From contig CAYGVJ010000062.1 of NCBI GenBank assembly GCA_964353255.1, positions 1 to 31,234 of the forward strand: DNA of 31,234 nucleotides, read 5' to 3'. The notes beneath the pieces are model-generated. The model saw only the letters and a program-made list of their open reading frames with translations, was not told the origin of the DNA and made no database searches. How positions within the stretch are numbered: position 1 is the stretch's first letter; every line of letters begins with the position of its first letter. The stretch comes from VFZS01 sp964353255. GTDB taxonomy: Bacteria > Acidobacteriota > Terriglobia > Bryobacterales > Bryobacteraceae. A program made the translations under genes and the position numbers. Below, one piece after another: positions 16,601-24,035 of this stretch.

Positions 16601-16942
16601 CGTCCTGACCGCATCGCCCGGGGCGATCTGCCAAATCCGACGCCGGCACTCTGGTTTGACACTAAGGCATTCGTTCCTGTTCCGACCGGCTCTTACCGTG
16701 TGGGGACTTCGGGCCGGAACATCCTGGATGGCCCTGGCTACGCCCAGGTGAACGCCGCTCTCTCCAGGCAGTTCCGGCTGGACGAGCGGCGGTCTTTCCA
16801 ACTGCGCTGGGAGCTTTTCAACGTGACGAATCACACGAACTTCCTGCTGCCGAACACGAGCGTGGACGTGGCGGCAGGGGGCGGCATTACCAGCGCCTAC
16901 GATGCCCGGATCATGCAGTTTGGATTGCGGTATCTGTTCTGA
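13676..16942 (+). CDS. TonB-dependent receptor, Oar-like, with carboxypeptidase-regulatory-like domain
   Basis: This is a second outer-membrane receptor, of 1088 residues. The ATG at 13676 is preceded by AAGGAGG with good spacing; an in-frame ATG at 13655 lies before that site and is unlikely. The signal peptide ends near MWAQ at residue 22. The regulatory-like sandwich spans about 25-110 (SVTGRVTDASKSGVSQATVRI). The plug follows (TQEISEMPLNGRSFSDLAYLVPSV, GARADQTNFVIDGFQSRNSRGGG, NTVLKTGGNTPHG). The barrel ends MQFGLRYLF with terminal Phe. It differs strongly from the receptor at 9790, so it likely has another ligand. It is followed 64 nt later by a sulfatase, a receptor-enzyme pairing like that in glycan-use loci. 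Substrate is unknown. Confidence 0.92.
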   Translation: MRSCFAGAVLIGLGLSFAMWAQTPAASVTGRVTDASKSGVSQATVRIRSITTGEARQVESGIGGEFTITNLAPDQYELFVEKSGFRSLHETNIVLQVDQTARFELQLEVGAVTQTLEVTASVPLLNTENATKGDVVITQEISEMPLNGRSFSDLAYLVPSVEPSAQGGDGSGFNIGGARADQTNFVIDGFQSRNSRGGGTQASANLDAIQEFKMQTTGYPAEQGRLAGGVMNTVLKTGGNTPHGTLFEFLRNDYVDARNFFSQSNPPLRRNQFGAMLSGPVWVPKVYKGRDRTFFLVSWESFRQTQGQTRLTSVPTELQRAGDFSQTKDAKGNTVLLLDPFASGSCTAQVQTACFPGNRIPPSRFDPAAQKLLAYYPRPTGPGQGNNYLATGSVQNPWDGFVFKVDHRASDKDSFSFRYMPRFTDSTDPFAGGSSSGFELGIFGEKRSQNTPFLGMSYTRVFTPTFLNEFRMGFSRFTSLALGTFAGQDIASKVGIPGLTTNPSEVGFPVVKITGYASMGDPTKDPESLTENDYHYSDTVTWVKSRHVVKFGGQALRTQMFQSVNNAIRGNFNFLGRWTNAAYADALLGLIDSVSRRLGSTHTYLFSTNVGAFVQDDWRARPDLTVNLGLRYELTGPLSEKYGHWGTFSPALGKFILSDDRYVPNLAGLTAAAGLTGQVGVARDFGLPESLKKTNYGNFAPRLGLAWRPGGGLRTVIRGGYGIFYASSMTNRIRNSLGNVFPFGITQQFSRDTKNPRAVTLSSPFPATGGALTGVSAVGGIDSQAASPYSQNWNLTIEHEIRGATAVEVSYEGSKGTHLDRSYDVNQPLRVPQGVLPGSTLGRPWPVFAGISYFRFGSNSSYHAGMVTLKRRFRNGIFYRVGYTYGKSIDDASQNGAGANGGYIGAQDARNLRLERGRSDWDTRHSLKMTVSAESPFRRNRLTRDWQIALTGRISSGQPFTPVVANSSIDRGEADRPDRIARGDLPNPTPALWFDTKAFVPVPTGSYRVGTSGRNILDGPGYAQVNAALSRQFRLDERRSFQLRWELFNVTNHTNFLLPNTSVDVAAGGGITSAYDARIMQFGLRYLF

Positions 16943-17006
16943 TCGCGGGGCGCATCCGGAAGGCGAGGCTGAGTTTCGAGTCATTCTACCTGATGGAGGT
17001 TGCATA

Positions 17007-18377
17007 ATGAGACGCCGGGAATTCATCAAAACGGCCGCTTGCATGGCCGCTGGGAGCGCGGCTGTGCGCGGTCTATTGCCAGGGAGCCAGACACGGTCAG
17101 GCGCTCCGCTTGCCGGAAAGAAACCCAACATCGTCTTCGTCCTGGCGGACGACCTCGGCATCGGGGGCGTAAGCTGCTACGGCGCGGACAATTTCAAGAC
17201 GCCACATATCGATCAACTCGCCCGCGGCGGCGTGCGTTTCACGCACGGCTATACGGCACCTCTGTGCGGACCATCCCGGGCAATGATCATGACAGGACGC
17301 TACGCTTTCCGCACCGGTGCCACGAACCAGGACTCCACCGGGCGAATGAAGCCCTCCGTCGAAACCTTTATGCCCAAGATCCTGAAGCCGGCGGGCTACG
17401 TGACGGCCTGCGTCGGCAAATGGGGTCAACTTCCGCTCGGACCAGCCGACTTCGGATTCGACGAGTATCTGAAATTCAGCGGCAGCGGCGTCTACTGGAA
17501 CACACAGGACAGGGGCAAGAACTACACCGTAAACGGCAGAGTTTTGAGCCTGCGCGACAGGGAATACCTGCCCGATGTGATGCACAATTTCCTGGTCGAT
17601 TTCATGACCAGGAACCGCGAGAAGCCGTTCTACGCATACTACTCGCTGTCCCACGTTCATGCGGAAATCCTGCCCACGCCGGACAGCGCGCCGGCCAGCA
17701 AAGACCTTTACGCCGACAACATCAGCTACATGGACAAATTGGTCGGCAAGCTTGTCGCCGAACTCGAGCGTCTGAGGTTGTGTGACAACACCATGATCGT
17801 TTTCGTGGGCGACAATGGCACGGGCGGCGCGTACGCGGACGAGTCCACCATCGGGGGCCGGCGCCTGTCCGGCGAAAAGGGATCCATGCTGGAAGGCGGC
17901 GCGCTGGTGCCTCTGATCGTCAATTGGCCAGGCACGACGCCGGCGGGGAAGGTCTCTGCCGACATGATCGATTCCAGCGATTTCCTTCCGACGCTGGCCG
18001 AAGTGGCGGGCGCGAAACTGCCCGAACAAATTGTCCTCGACGGGCGCAGTTTTGCCCCCCAGTTACAGGGCAAGAAGGGCCAGCCGCGCGACTCGATCTA
18101 CATTCAACTGGCGAGGATGTGGTACGCCAGGGAAGCCGCATGGAAGTTGAACCAGGCGGGGGAGCTTTTCGACATGAGCCATGCACCGTTCGAGGAGCCG
18201 AAGGTGGCCGCGGATACGAAAGCCCCGGCGGCGATAGCAGCGCGCCAACGGCTGCAGGCGGCTCTCGATAAGCTGAATCCCGCCGGCGGCATCCTGGACG
18301 ATGGAGACGGCACCGGTCGGCACGCGAACCGGGAGACGAGCAAGAGAAAGAAGAGGAAGCAGAACCAAAGCCGCTGA
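17007..18377 (+). CDS. Tat-exported sulfatase (Cys-type) with a variant active-site Lys motif
   Basis: The protein has 456 residues. The ATG at 17007, with TGGAGGT upstream, gives MRRREFIKTAACMAAG, a Tat signal. PNIVFVLADDLGIGGVSCYG is the metal-site opening, CGPSR supplies the formylglycine cysteine at residue 87, and FVGDNGTGG and SHVHAE provide later ligands. The usual GKWHLG block reads GKWGQL here, so the His after Lys-Trp is replaced by Gly-Gln, which may change substrate handling. The C-terminal 40 residues are basic and repetitive (KRKKRKQNQSR), unlike normal sulfatase ends; the stop may have been displaced by recombination, because a duplicated fragment begins 25 nt later. It likely desulfates a polysaccharide taken up by the adjacent receptor. 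Confidence 0.9.
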   Translation: MRRREFIKTAACMAAGSAAVRGLLPGSQTRSGAPLAGKKPNIVFVLADDLGIGGVSCYGADNFKTPHIDQLARGGVRFTHGYTAPLCGPSRAMIMTGRYAFRTGATNQDSTGRMKPSVETFMPKILKPAGYVTACVGKWGQLPLGPADFGFDEYLKFSGSGVYWNTQDRGKNYTVNGRVLSLRDREYLPDVMHNFLVDFMTRNREKPFYAYYSLSHVHAEILPTPDSAPASKDLYADNISYMDKLVGKLVAELERLRLCDNTMIVFVGDNGTGGAYADESTIGGRRLSGEKGSMLEGGALVPLIVNWPGTTPAGKVSADMIDSSDFLPTLAEVAGAKLPEQIVLDGRSFAPQLQGKKGQPRDSIYIQLARMWYAREAAWKLNQAGELFDMSHAPFEEPKVAADTKAPAAIAARQRLQAALDKLNPAGGILDDGDGTGRHANRETSKRKKRKQNQSR

Positions 18378-18401
18378 CAAAAGCCGGCCGGCGGGTGAGA
18401 T

Positions 18402-18510
18402 TCAACGCTACCTGGCCTGCCTCCGCATTCCCGCGCAGGACCGGCCGCCCGAGTGGCGCTCCCGTCGGCAGACGGCAGTTGTTCATCGCCGACGTTGGAA
18501 GGGTGCTGGG
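18402..18510 (+). repeat. Duplicated gene fragment, copy 2 of 2
   Basis: This copy of the 13476-13583 fragment fills the spacer between the sulfatase and the Gfo/Idh gene. It has no start codon of its own and no flanking remains of the Tat-signal gene. It ends 17 bp before the Gfo/Idh start, so the ribosome-binding site (GGAACGGAG) of that gene lies just past the repeat. Confidence 0.85.
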
Positions 18511-18527
18511 GGGAACGGAGATCGCTC

Positions 18528-19706
18528 ATGCAACGTAGAACGTTTCTGATCGGTTCGGCCGTGGCGGGCGCGCGGCTGCGCGGCGCCAACGACAGGATTC
18601 GCGCCGCGATCATCGGCGCGGGCAGCCGCGGCACGTACCACATTGCCCAGTTCAAGGAAGTAGGCGCCGAGGTCGCCGCGGTGTGTGACGTCTACGAGCC
18701 TCACCTGCGGCAAGGCCTCGAGGGGGCGTCCACCGGCGCCAAGGGCTACGACAACCACAAGCGGCTGCTCGAGGACAAATCCATCGATGTCGTGGTGATC
18801 GCCACCCCGGATCACACCCACGCGCCCATCGCTATCGATGCGGTCAACGCCGGCAAGGATGTTTATGTGGAGAAGCCGATGTCGCATACGATCGAGGACG
18901 GCTTCCGCCTGATCGAGGCCGTGCGAGCGACCAAACGGGTGGCGCAGGTCGGCACGCAACGGCGCAGCTTCGACCTGTACCAGGAGGCCAAGCACATCAT
19001 GTCCTCGGGCGCGCTCGGCGACGTGCGTCTCGTCACGAGCTGGTGGCTGAACCATTGGAAAGGGCTGCGGGGTGGCGGCGTGGAAGGCAAGCTCGACTGG
19101 CAACAGTGGCTCGGCCCGGCTCCTAAACGGCCGCTGGACGCGACCCGCTTCCACGGCTGGGAGTACTTCTGGGATTACGCCGGCGGCCACCTGACCGCGC
19201 AGGGGGCCCACCTCATCGATGCCATCCACTGGATGATGAACTCCACCTTCCCCACTGCGGTCACCTGCGCTGGAGGAAGGCCGAACCTCGAAGGCGCCGA
19301 AGTACCCGAGACGGCTTCCATGACTATCGAGTACCCCGAGAATTACCTGGCTGTTTTCACCATCGGCTACAAGGCCATGAGGTACAACCAGTTCAACGAT
19401 CAGATGAAGCAGTTCCACGGGTCCAAAGCGCGCTTCGACCTGGGCCGCGAGTCGTACGCCCTGTTCCCCCAGTCGAGCGCCATGGACATGAAACCGAGTG
19501 TGGAGAAACGAAACCCCGGCAGCTTCGAACCCGCTACCCGAGCGCACATTCGCAAGTTCCTGGACTGCGTGCGGTCGCGCAATGATCCGAACGCCACCGT
19601 GGAGATGGGCCAGTACACCACCGTAGTGCTGGCGATGGCCGTGGAGTCGCTTCGCACGGGCCGGCGCGTGAAATTCAATACCGCGCAAAAGCGCATGGAG
19701 GTTTGA
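18528..19706 (+). CDS. Tat-exported Gfo/Idh/MocA-family oxidoreductase
   Basis: The protein has 392 residues. MQRRTFLIGSAVAGA is a twin-arginine signal. AAIIGAGSRGTYH is the dinucleotide-binding GxGxxG turn of the N-terminal Rossmann fold, and ATPDHTHAP with VEKPMSH supplies the EKP signature (Lys116). The C-terminal alpha/beta domain includes HGWEYFWDYAGGHLTAQGAHLIDAIHWMM, typical of the secreted acidobacterial/planctomycete subgroup. These enzymes oxidise or reduce sugars and inositols with tightly bound NAD(P). GGAG 7 nt upstream supports the ATG at 18528. Just after its stop codon lies a damaged copy of the aminotransferase 3' end. Tat export fits a cofactor-loaded periplasmic enzyme. Substrate cannot be read from sequence. 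Confidence 0.9.
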   Translation: MQRRTFLIGSAVAGARLRGANDRIRAAIIGAGSRGTYHIAQFKEVGAEVAAVCDVYEPHLRQGLEGASTGAKGYDNHKRLLEDKSIDVVVIATPDHTHAPIAIDAVNAGKDVYVEKPMSHTIEDGFRLIEAVRATKRVAQVGTQRRSFDLYQEAKHIMSSGALGDVRLVTSWWLNHWKGLRGGGVEGKLDWQQWLGPAPKRPLDATRFHGWEYFWDYAGGHLTAQGAHLIDAIHWMMNSTFPTAVTCAGGRPNLEGAEVPETASMTIEYPENYLAVFTIGYKAMRYNQFNDQMKQFHGSKARFDLGRESYALFPQSSAMDMKPSVEKRNPGSFEPATRAHIRKFLDCVRSRNDPNATVEMGQYTTVVLAMAVESLRTGRRVKFNTAQKRMEV

Positions 19707-19711
19707 TTGTT

Positions 19712-20054
19712 AAGGACCGAATCTCCAAAGTCTGGCCGCTGACGCCGCCGTGGACGGACGATCCGAACAACATCCGCCTTCACGCGCTTCCGCGGGTGCG
19801 GTTCTACTCGAGCCTGGAACCGGCCGAGTCCTGCGGCGTCGCTACCTTCGGCATCGAGGGAATGGACATGGCGAAGCTGGCCGACCATCTGTTCGACAAG
19901 TGGGGCATCGTCGTGTCGCCGATGAAGCACCCTGGGGGCTTGATCGACGGGATTCGGATCGTGGTGAACGTGTCATTGTCAGCGCGGGAAATCGACTACT
20001 TCGCCGACGTCATGGAGGGCATCATCAAGAAGGGCGCACTGGGGTAGGACCGAA
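19712..20054 (+). pseudogene. Truncated duplicate of the aminotransferase 3' end
   Basis: This stretch matches 5450-5929 almost base for base, but lacks the first two-thirds of the gene and has an internal 135-nt (45-codon) in-frame deletion between NNIR and LHALPRV. The last 285 bp differ from the parent at about 4 positions, so the copy is young or has been converted. It begins 6 nt past the Gfo/Idh stop. A TTG at 19703 could open a 114-residue frame to the TAG at 20045-20047, but the PLP lysine and signal peptide are absent, so it is not a working enzyme. Homology ends at TAGGACCGAA, just past the stop codon. Confidence 0.88.
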
Positions 20055-20059
20055 CCTGT

Positions 20060-21433
20060 CTACACTCTGGGCAAAGTCCAGGGATCACGGTACTTCTTGC
20101 TCAACCGCGCCGACGCCTCGGCATCTCCCACGATCTGCTCCTTCTCGGCATCCCAACGGATCTTCCGCCCGGTGCGGTAAGAGATGTTCCCCAAGTGGCA
20201 TGGAATGATCGACCGGTGACCGATTTCGACGTCGGCCACGGGCCTGTTCCGGCTCTTGACGCAATCGAGGAAGTTCTCGACGTGCTGGATCTGGACCTCC
20301 GGGTCGAGCGAAATGCCGGTTACCCGGATGGGTTCGCAGAGCGGAGCCGGGGGAGGCTCCCGGCGCGCGGGCCGGGGCGCTCCAGTCACCTCGCGCTGGC
20401 GCGACTCCAGCATGTCCTGCACCTGGTCCAGATCGGACCGCACGATGGCCGAGAAGCGGGAGGGCACCACCTCGTAACCTCGGCGGTCCACGAAGAGCGT
20501 GCCTTTGGTCCCGTAGATCAGGGTTCCGGCATACCGATCCATCTTCAACCCCACCTGGCTGTTGACGAAGCGGACGCTGAAGTTGGGGTACTCGAAGGTG
20601 GCCAGGAAAGAATCGGGCGTCTCGCGATTGTCCTTGAGGTAACGCGCGCCCACCGCGTAGGCGCTCTTGGGGGAGTGCGCGTTCATGATCTGGTGGATGC
20701 TGTCCAGATGGTGCGCGCCCCAGTCGGTCATGTTGCCGCCCGAGTAATCCCAAAACCACCGGAAATTCCAGATGTAGCGGTTGCGGTTGTAGGGCGCCTT
20801 GGGAGCCGGCCCGAGGTATAGATCCCAGTCGAGCCCCGCGGGCGGATCGCTGTCGGGCAGGTCGCCGAAGCCCTGCGGGTACTCGTTGGAGACGATCCAG
20901 CAGTCGATGGCGGAGACTTCGCCGATATAGCCGCTCTGGACCAGCTCGGCGCACTTGGCGAAGTGGGGCGCGGAGCGCTGCTGGCTGCCGACCTGGAAGA
21001 CGCGGTTGTACTTGCGGGCAGCCTGGACCATGCGGCGGCCCTCCTGGAGGGTGTGCGACAGCGGCTTCTCGCAGTAGACGTCCTTGCCCGCCTGGCAGGC
21101 CATGATCGAGATGGGCGCGTGCCAGTGGTCCGGGGTGGAGACGAACACCGCGTCGATGTCTTTGCGCTCCAGGATTCGCCGGAAATCGGTGTAGGACTCG
21201 CAGCGTCCCCCGACCTTCTGCCGGGTCAGGTCCGCCAGCGGCCGATAGACATCGCAGACCGCGGCCAGGTCCACCGCCGGGTTCTTGGAAGTGATGGTGA
21301 CTTCGTAGTAGCCTCGGGCGCCCAGTCCGATCTGGCCCACCACGATGCGGTCGTTCGCGCCGAGGGCCCGGCTCAGGAACGGTCCGGCTGCGGCGCCGGT
21401 GACGGCCGTCTGAACGAAATCCCTGCGTTGCAT
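20060..21433 (-). CDS. Tat-exported Gfo/Idh/MocA-family oxidoreductase
   Basis: The protein has 457 residues. MQRRDFVQTAVTGAAAG is a Tat signal. VVGQIGLGARGYYE is the Rossmann GxGxxG, and STPDHWHAP with YCEKPLSH gives the EKP signature (Lys123). FRWFWDYSGGNMTDWGAHHLDSIHQIM marks the same secreted subgroup as the protein at 18528, though the two differ clearly. A Pro/Arg-rich insertion (about residues 345-370) is specific to this one. AGGAGG stands at ideal spacing before the ATG at 21433. It is the last gene of the minus-strand run from 25324. Its end faces the plus-strand locus, leaving only 5 nt after the duplicated fragment. Confidence 0.9.
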   Translation of the reverse strand: MQRRDFVQTAVTGAAAGPFLSRALGANDRIVVGQIGLGARGYYEVTITSKNPAVDLAAVCDVYRPLADLTRQKVGGRCESYTDFRRILERKDIDAVFVSTPDHWHAPISIMACQAGKDVYCEKPLSHTLQEGRRMVQAARKYNRVFQVGSQQRSAPHFAKCAELVQSGYIGEVSAIDCWIVSNEYPQGFGDLPDSDPPAGLDWDLYLGPAPKAPYNRNRYIWNFRWFWDYSGGNMTDWGAHHLDSIHQIMNAHSPKSAYAVGARYLKDNRETPDSFLATFEYPNFSVRFVNSQVGLKMDRYAGTLIYGTKGTLFVDRRGYEVVPSRFSAIVRSDLDQVQDMLESRQREVTGAPRPARREPPPAPLCEPIRVTGISLDPEVQIQHVENFLDCVKSRNRPVADVEIGHRSIIPCHLGNISYRTGRKIRWDAEKEQIVGDAEASARLSKKYRDPWTLPRV

Positions 21434-21451
21434 ACTCCTCCTATTGAGACC

Positions 21452-21523
21452 TTAACAGAAGGTTGGCCCCACGGCGCGCTCGGCCAGGAGCCAATACTCC
21501 TGAACGGGCTTCAGGTCGGCCAT
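21452..21523 (-). CDS. Possible 23-residue peptide ahead of the Gfo/Idh gene
   Basis: Between the beta-lactamase-family stop (21538) and the Gfo/Idh start (21433) an ATG at 21523 opens a 23-codon frame ending in TAA at 21452. GAGGTG lies 8 nt upstream, right after the preceding stop codon. The peptide starts MADLKPVQEYWLLAER. It shows no family resemblance. It could be a short translated leader that keeps ribosomes moving between the two genes, or chance. Confidence 0.3.
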   Translation of the reverse strand: MADLKPVQEYWLLAERAVGPTFC

Positions 21524-21537
21524 AGCGATAACACCTC

Positions 21538-22968
21538 TCAGCCTCTGGCGGTTGGACTGAGGAGCGCTGCCACCGTCAGGACGCCCGCGAAAGAGGCGGC
21601 AAAGAGCGGCCACGCCAGTTTGAGGGTGCTCGGAAGGCTCGCCGGCGACGGCCCTCCGCCGTCGAGCGCCAGGACCAGCAGACAGCCCGCCATGGCGAGC
21701 AGGAGAATCATGCGGGCCCGCAACCGCCAGTCCTTCATCCCGGTGAATTTCCGCTCCCCACGGCGGAACTCCGCCCACACCCGGGCCACATAGGCGACGA
21801 GACCCGCCAGGATGAGAGCGGACGCCACAGTGAGGCAGATCGCCCAGAAATCCGGATCATTGATCCGGGAAGCGACGCCCGGGCCGGGGCCTTCCAGACC
21901 AGCCGTGCGCGTCAGCAGCCCCCGCGCAATCTCTCCGGCTCGATTCACGCCCGCGTTGAGAAGAACCGCCACGCCAAGTTTTCGTTCCGGCGCGATGAGG
22001 ACCGCGGCGCTGCCACCCCAGATGTCCCCCGTGTGCTCGAGGACCAGGGAACCGTCCAGCCACTCGGCCCTCGGCGTGATGAACCATCCCCAATCGTAAG
22101 GAGGCTCGAAGCGCATTCCTGCGCCGAGAAGCTCCGTGCGGCCGCTCAACAGCTCAGCGAGGAAACGACCCATATCGTTGGCGGTGGACCTGGCCAGCGA
22201 GGCTCCGTACCAGCCGAAGAACCGGGAAGGACTGGGCCGCACGCGCCCCCACTGTCGCTCGTGGGCCCCCGCCAGGCCCCAGCCGAGCGCCTCTCGGCGG
22301 TCGAGCGTGGTCCGAGGCATTCCCAGGGGCAGAAAGACATGGGTTCGCATGTATGCGGGGAAGGGCAGGCCGGACAGGCGCTCGACCAGCGCGGCGAGCA
22401 GAACGTAGTTGCTGTCCGCATATACAAAGGCGGCGCCGGGCGCGCGGCGGAAGCTGGCGGTGCGCAGCTTTCGCACGGCAAGAGGGAGATCGAATTCGCC
22501 TGGTTGCCCGCAGCACGGCACCAGGAAGTTGTTCCGCCGGGCAAATCCGCTGGTCTGTCGCAACAGATGCCGCACAGTGATCCGCTCCAGGGCTGAACCG
22601 TCCCCGGCGCTGAGCTCCGGCAGATACCGCGCCGCCGGCAGCTCGACATTGAGTTTGCCGGCCTTCACAAGCTGTAGGACGGCCAGGGCGGTAAAGGGCT
22701 TGCTCGCGGAAGCCAGCTCGACCGGAGTGTCTGGCGTCATCGGCTCGCCGCTGGTGAGGCTCTTCAGGCCGTAAGCCTTCGTCGTGGCTTCATTACCCCG
22801 CACGATCGCAACGGCCACGCCGGGGATCTCATTCAGTTGCATCTCGGCGCGGATGTGGCGGTCGATGCCGCGCAGGTCTGCTGCGCCGCCAGAGTGGTTC
22901 TGCGCGAGCGCGAGGGCGGAGCACGCCGCGAGCAGCGTCACCTCCAGCCGAGCGAGCCGATTTCTCAC
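21538..22968 (-). CDS. Serine beta-lactamase/esterase-family protein with C-terminal membrane segments
   Basis: The protein has 476 residues from a GTG at 22968. A signal peptide (LLAACSALALAQ) precedes a class-C-like serine hydrolase domain: SASK (Ser87, Lys90) is the SxxK nucleophile motif, and EHTGD is the KTG-equivalent box. The YxN motif appears as YAD within FVYADSNYVLLA, so the usual Asn is Asp. After about residue 360, three hydrophobic segments (AICLTVASALILAGLVAYVA, MILLLAMAGCLLVLAL, LAWPLFAASFAGVLTVAALL) should anchor it in the inner membrane. Such proteins more often act as peptidases or esterases on cell-wall or small substrates than as antibiotic-degrading enzymes. It follows the transaldolase gene after 26 nt on the same strand. 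Confidence 0.86.
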   Translation of the reverse strand: MRNRLARLEVTLLAACSALALAQNHSGGAADLRGIDRHIRAEMQLNEIPGVAVAIVRGNEATTKAYGLKSLTSGEPMTPDTPVELASASKPFTALAVLQLVKAGKLNVELPAARYLPELSAGDGSALERITVRHLLRQTSGFARRNNFLVPCCGQPGEFDLPLAVRKLRTASFRRAPGAAFVYADSNYVLLAALVERLSGLPFPAYMRTHVFLPLGMPRTTLDRREALGWGLAGAHERQWGRVRPSPSRFFGWYGASLARSTANDMGRFLAELLSGRTELLGAGMRFEPPYDWGWFITPRAEWLDGSLVLEHTGDIWGGSAAVLIAPERKLGVAVLLNAGVNRAGEIARGLLTRTAGLEGPGPGVASRINDPDFWAICLTVASALILAGLVAYVARVWAEFRRGERKFTGMKDWRLRARMILLLAMAGCLLVLALDGGGPSPASLPSTLKLAWPLFAASFAGVLTVAALLSPTARG

Positions 22969-22994
22969 TGCAAAGCTATTTGCGGGACAGGAAA

Positions 22995-24029
22995 CTAGCG
23001 GAAGCTCTCCAGCAGTTTCCAGCCCGCCTCGTAAAACTGGGAAAGCGTTCTCTGAGTTACCCCGAATGTAATAAAATCGTTTGGCGACATGCCATCCGGC
23101 TCATATGCTCGTACAAACTCCGGCAGCGAGCATAGCCGCTCAAGCACATCGCCAGGCACGTCCGAATTGATTCGCTCCTCGCGCGGGTAATCGCCAGTTA
23201 CAAATAGCTCCTGATAGGGCGGGGCGATTGACATCACCAGATCCGCCCCGGCCAGCTCCGTCAGATGGTAGGCGCCTCGGAGGGCGGCGACCAGCAGCAC
23301 AGCTTCGTAGCCGCGCTCGCGGTAGAGGGCGGACGCGCGCTTGGTGACCGCCAGCCCGGCCTGCCGGAGGTCGGACTCGGCGAGGCCGGCCCGGCAGTCG
23401 TGGGCCACCTCGCGCAGATAGTCGTCCAGCCGGCCGATCATGATCACGGCGAAGCAGTTGCCCGGCTGGATACCTGCCTGCCGGGCGCGCTGCGCGCCTT
23501 GGCGGCAGCGCTCGCCCACGGCGACAACTTGCGGGACGGTGAAGCTGACGGTGGCGGTGGCGGTGATGCCCCCGGCGATGCAGTCCTCGAGCACGTCCAG
23601 GCCGGCCGCGGTGGCCGGCAGCTTGACCGCGATGTTCGGCGCCCAGCCGTGGAAACGCCGCGCCATGGCGAGCATGGGCTCCCGGTCCCCGGCGCGGGCG
23701 GGGTTCACCTGCGCGCAAACGTATCCCATTCGCCCGCGGCTGCTTTCGTATTCCGGCAGGAGCTTCTCCGCGGCCCGCGTGACCGGGATGCGCATGAGGG
23801 CCTCGGCCTTGGGTTCGGGCTCCAGACGGGCGGCGAGGAGGGCTTCGATTTCCCTCGACCAGGCCGCGCGATTCGCCGCCACAGAAAGGATCGAAAGGAA
23901 CGGGTTAGTGGTGACTCCCACCGCGCCGCGCTCCAAACCCCGCTGTAATTCCAGTGGGTCCGCCGAATCGTGCCACCAGGCGGTTTTCGTGTGGTTGACT
24001 AACCAACTTAGGTACGTATTAGTGCCCAT
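22995..24029 (-). CDS. Transaldolase-family protein
   Basis: The protein has 344 residues and the class I aldolase barrel marks of transaldolases: GAVGVTTNPFL near residue 36 and NIAVKLPATAAGLDVLEDC, where Lys136 should form the Schiff base with the ketose donor. ITATATVSFTVPQ and CFAVIMIGRLDDYLRE are further barrel strands. Classical transaldolase moves dihydroxyacetone units between sugar phosphates in the non-oxidative pentose phosphate pathway. This protein is longer and divergent, so a related aldolase activity is possible. The start at 24029 lies 6 nt past the endonuclease III stop codon, and no strong ribosome-binding site is seen, so translation is probably coupled. Cytoplasmic. Confidence 0.85.
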   Translation of the reverse strand: MGTNTYLSWLVNHTKTAWWHDSADPLELQRGLERGAVGVTTNPFLSILSVAANRAAWSREIEALLAARLEPEPKAEALMRIPVTRAAEKLLPEYESSRGRMGYVCAQVNPARAGDREPMLAMARRFHGWAPNIAVKLPATAAGLDVLEDCIAGGITATATVSFTVPQVVAVGERCRQGAQRARQAGIQPGNCFAVIMIGRLDDYLREVAHDCRAGLAESDLRQAGLAVTKRASALYRERGYEAVLLVAALRGAYHLTELAGADLVMSIAPPYQELFVTGDYPREERINSDVPGDVLERLCSLPEFVRAYEPDGMSPNDFITFGVTQRTLSQFYEAGWKLLESFR

Positions 24030-24035
24030 GATTCG

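Noticed and set aside
14921..17161. Long minus-strand open frame opposite the second receptor
   Set aside because: Same antisense-shadow effect; no ribosome-binding site or recognisable domain.
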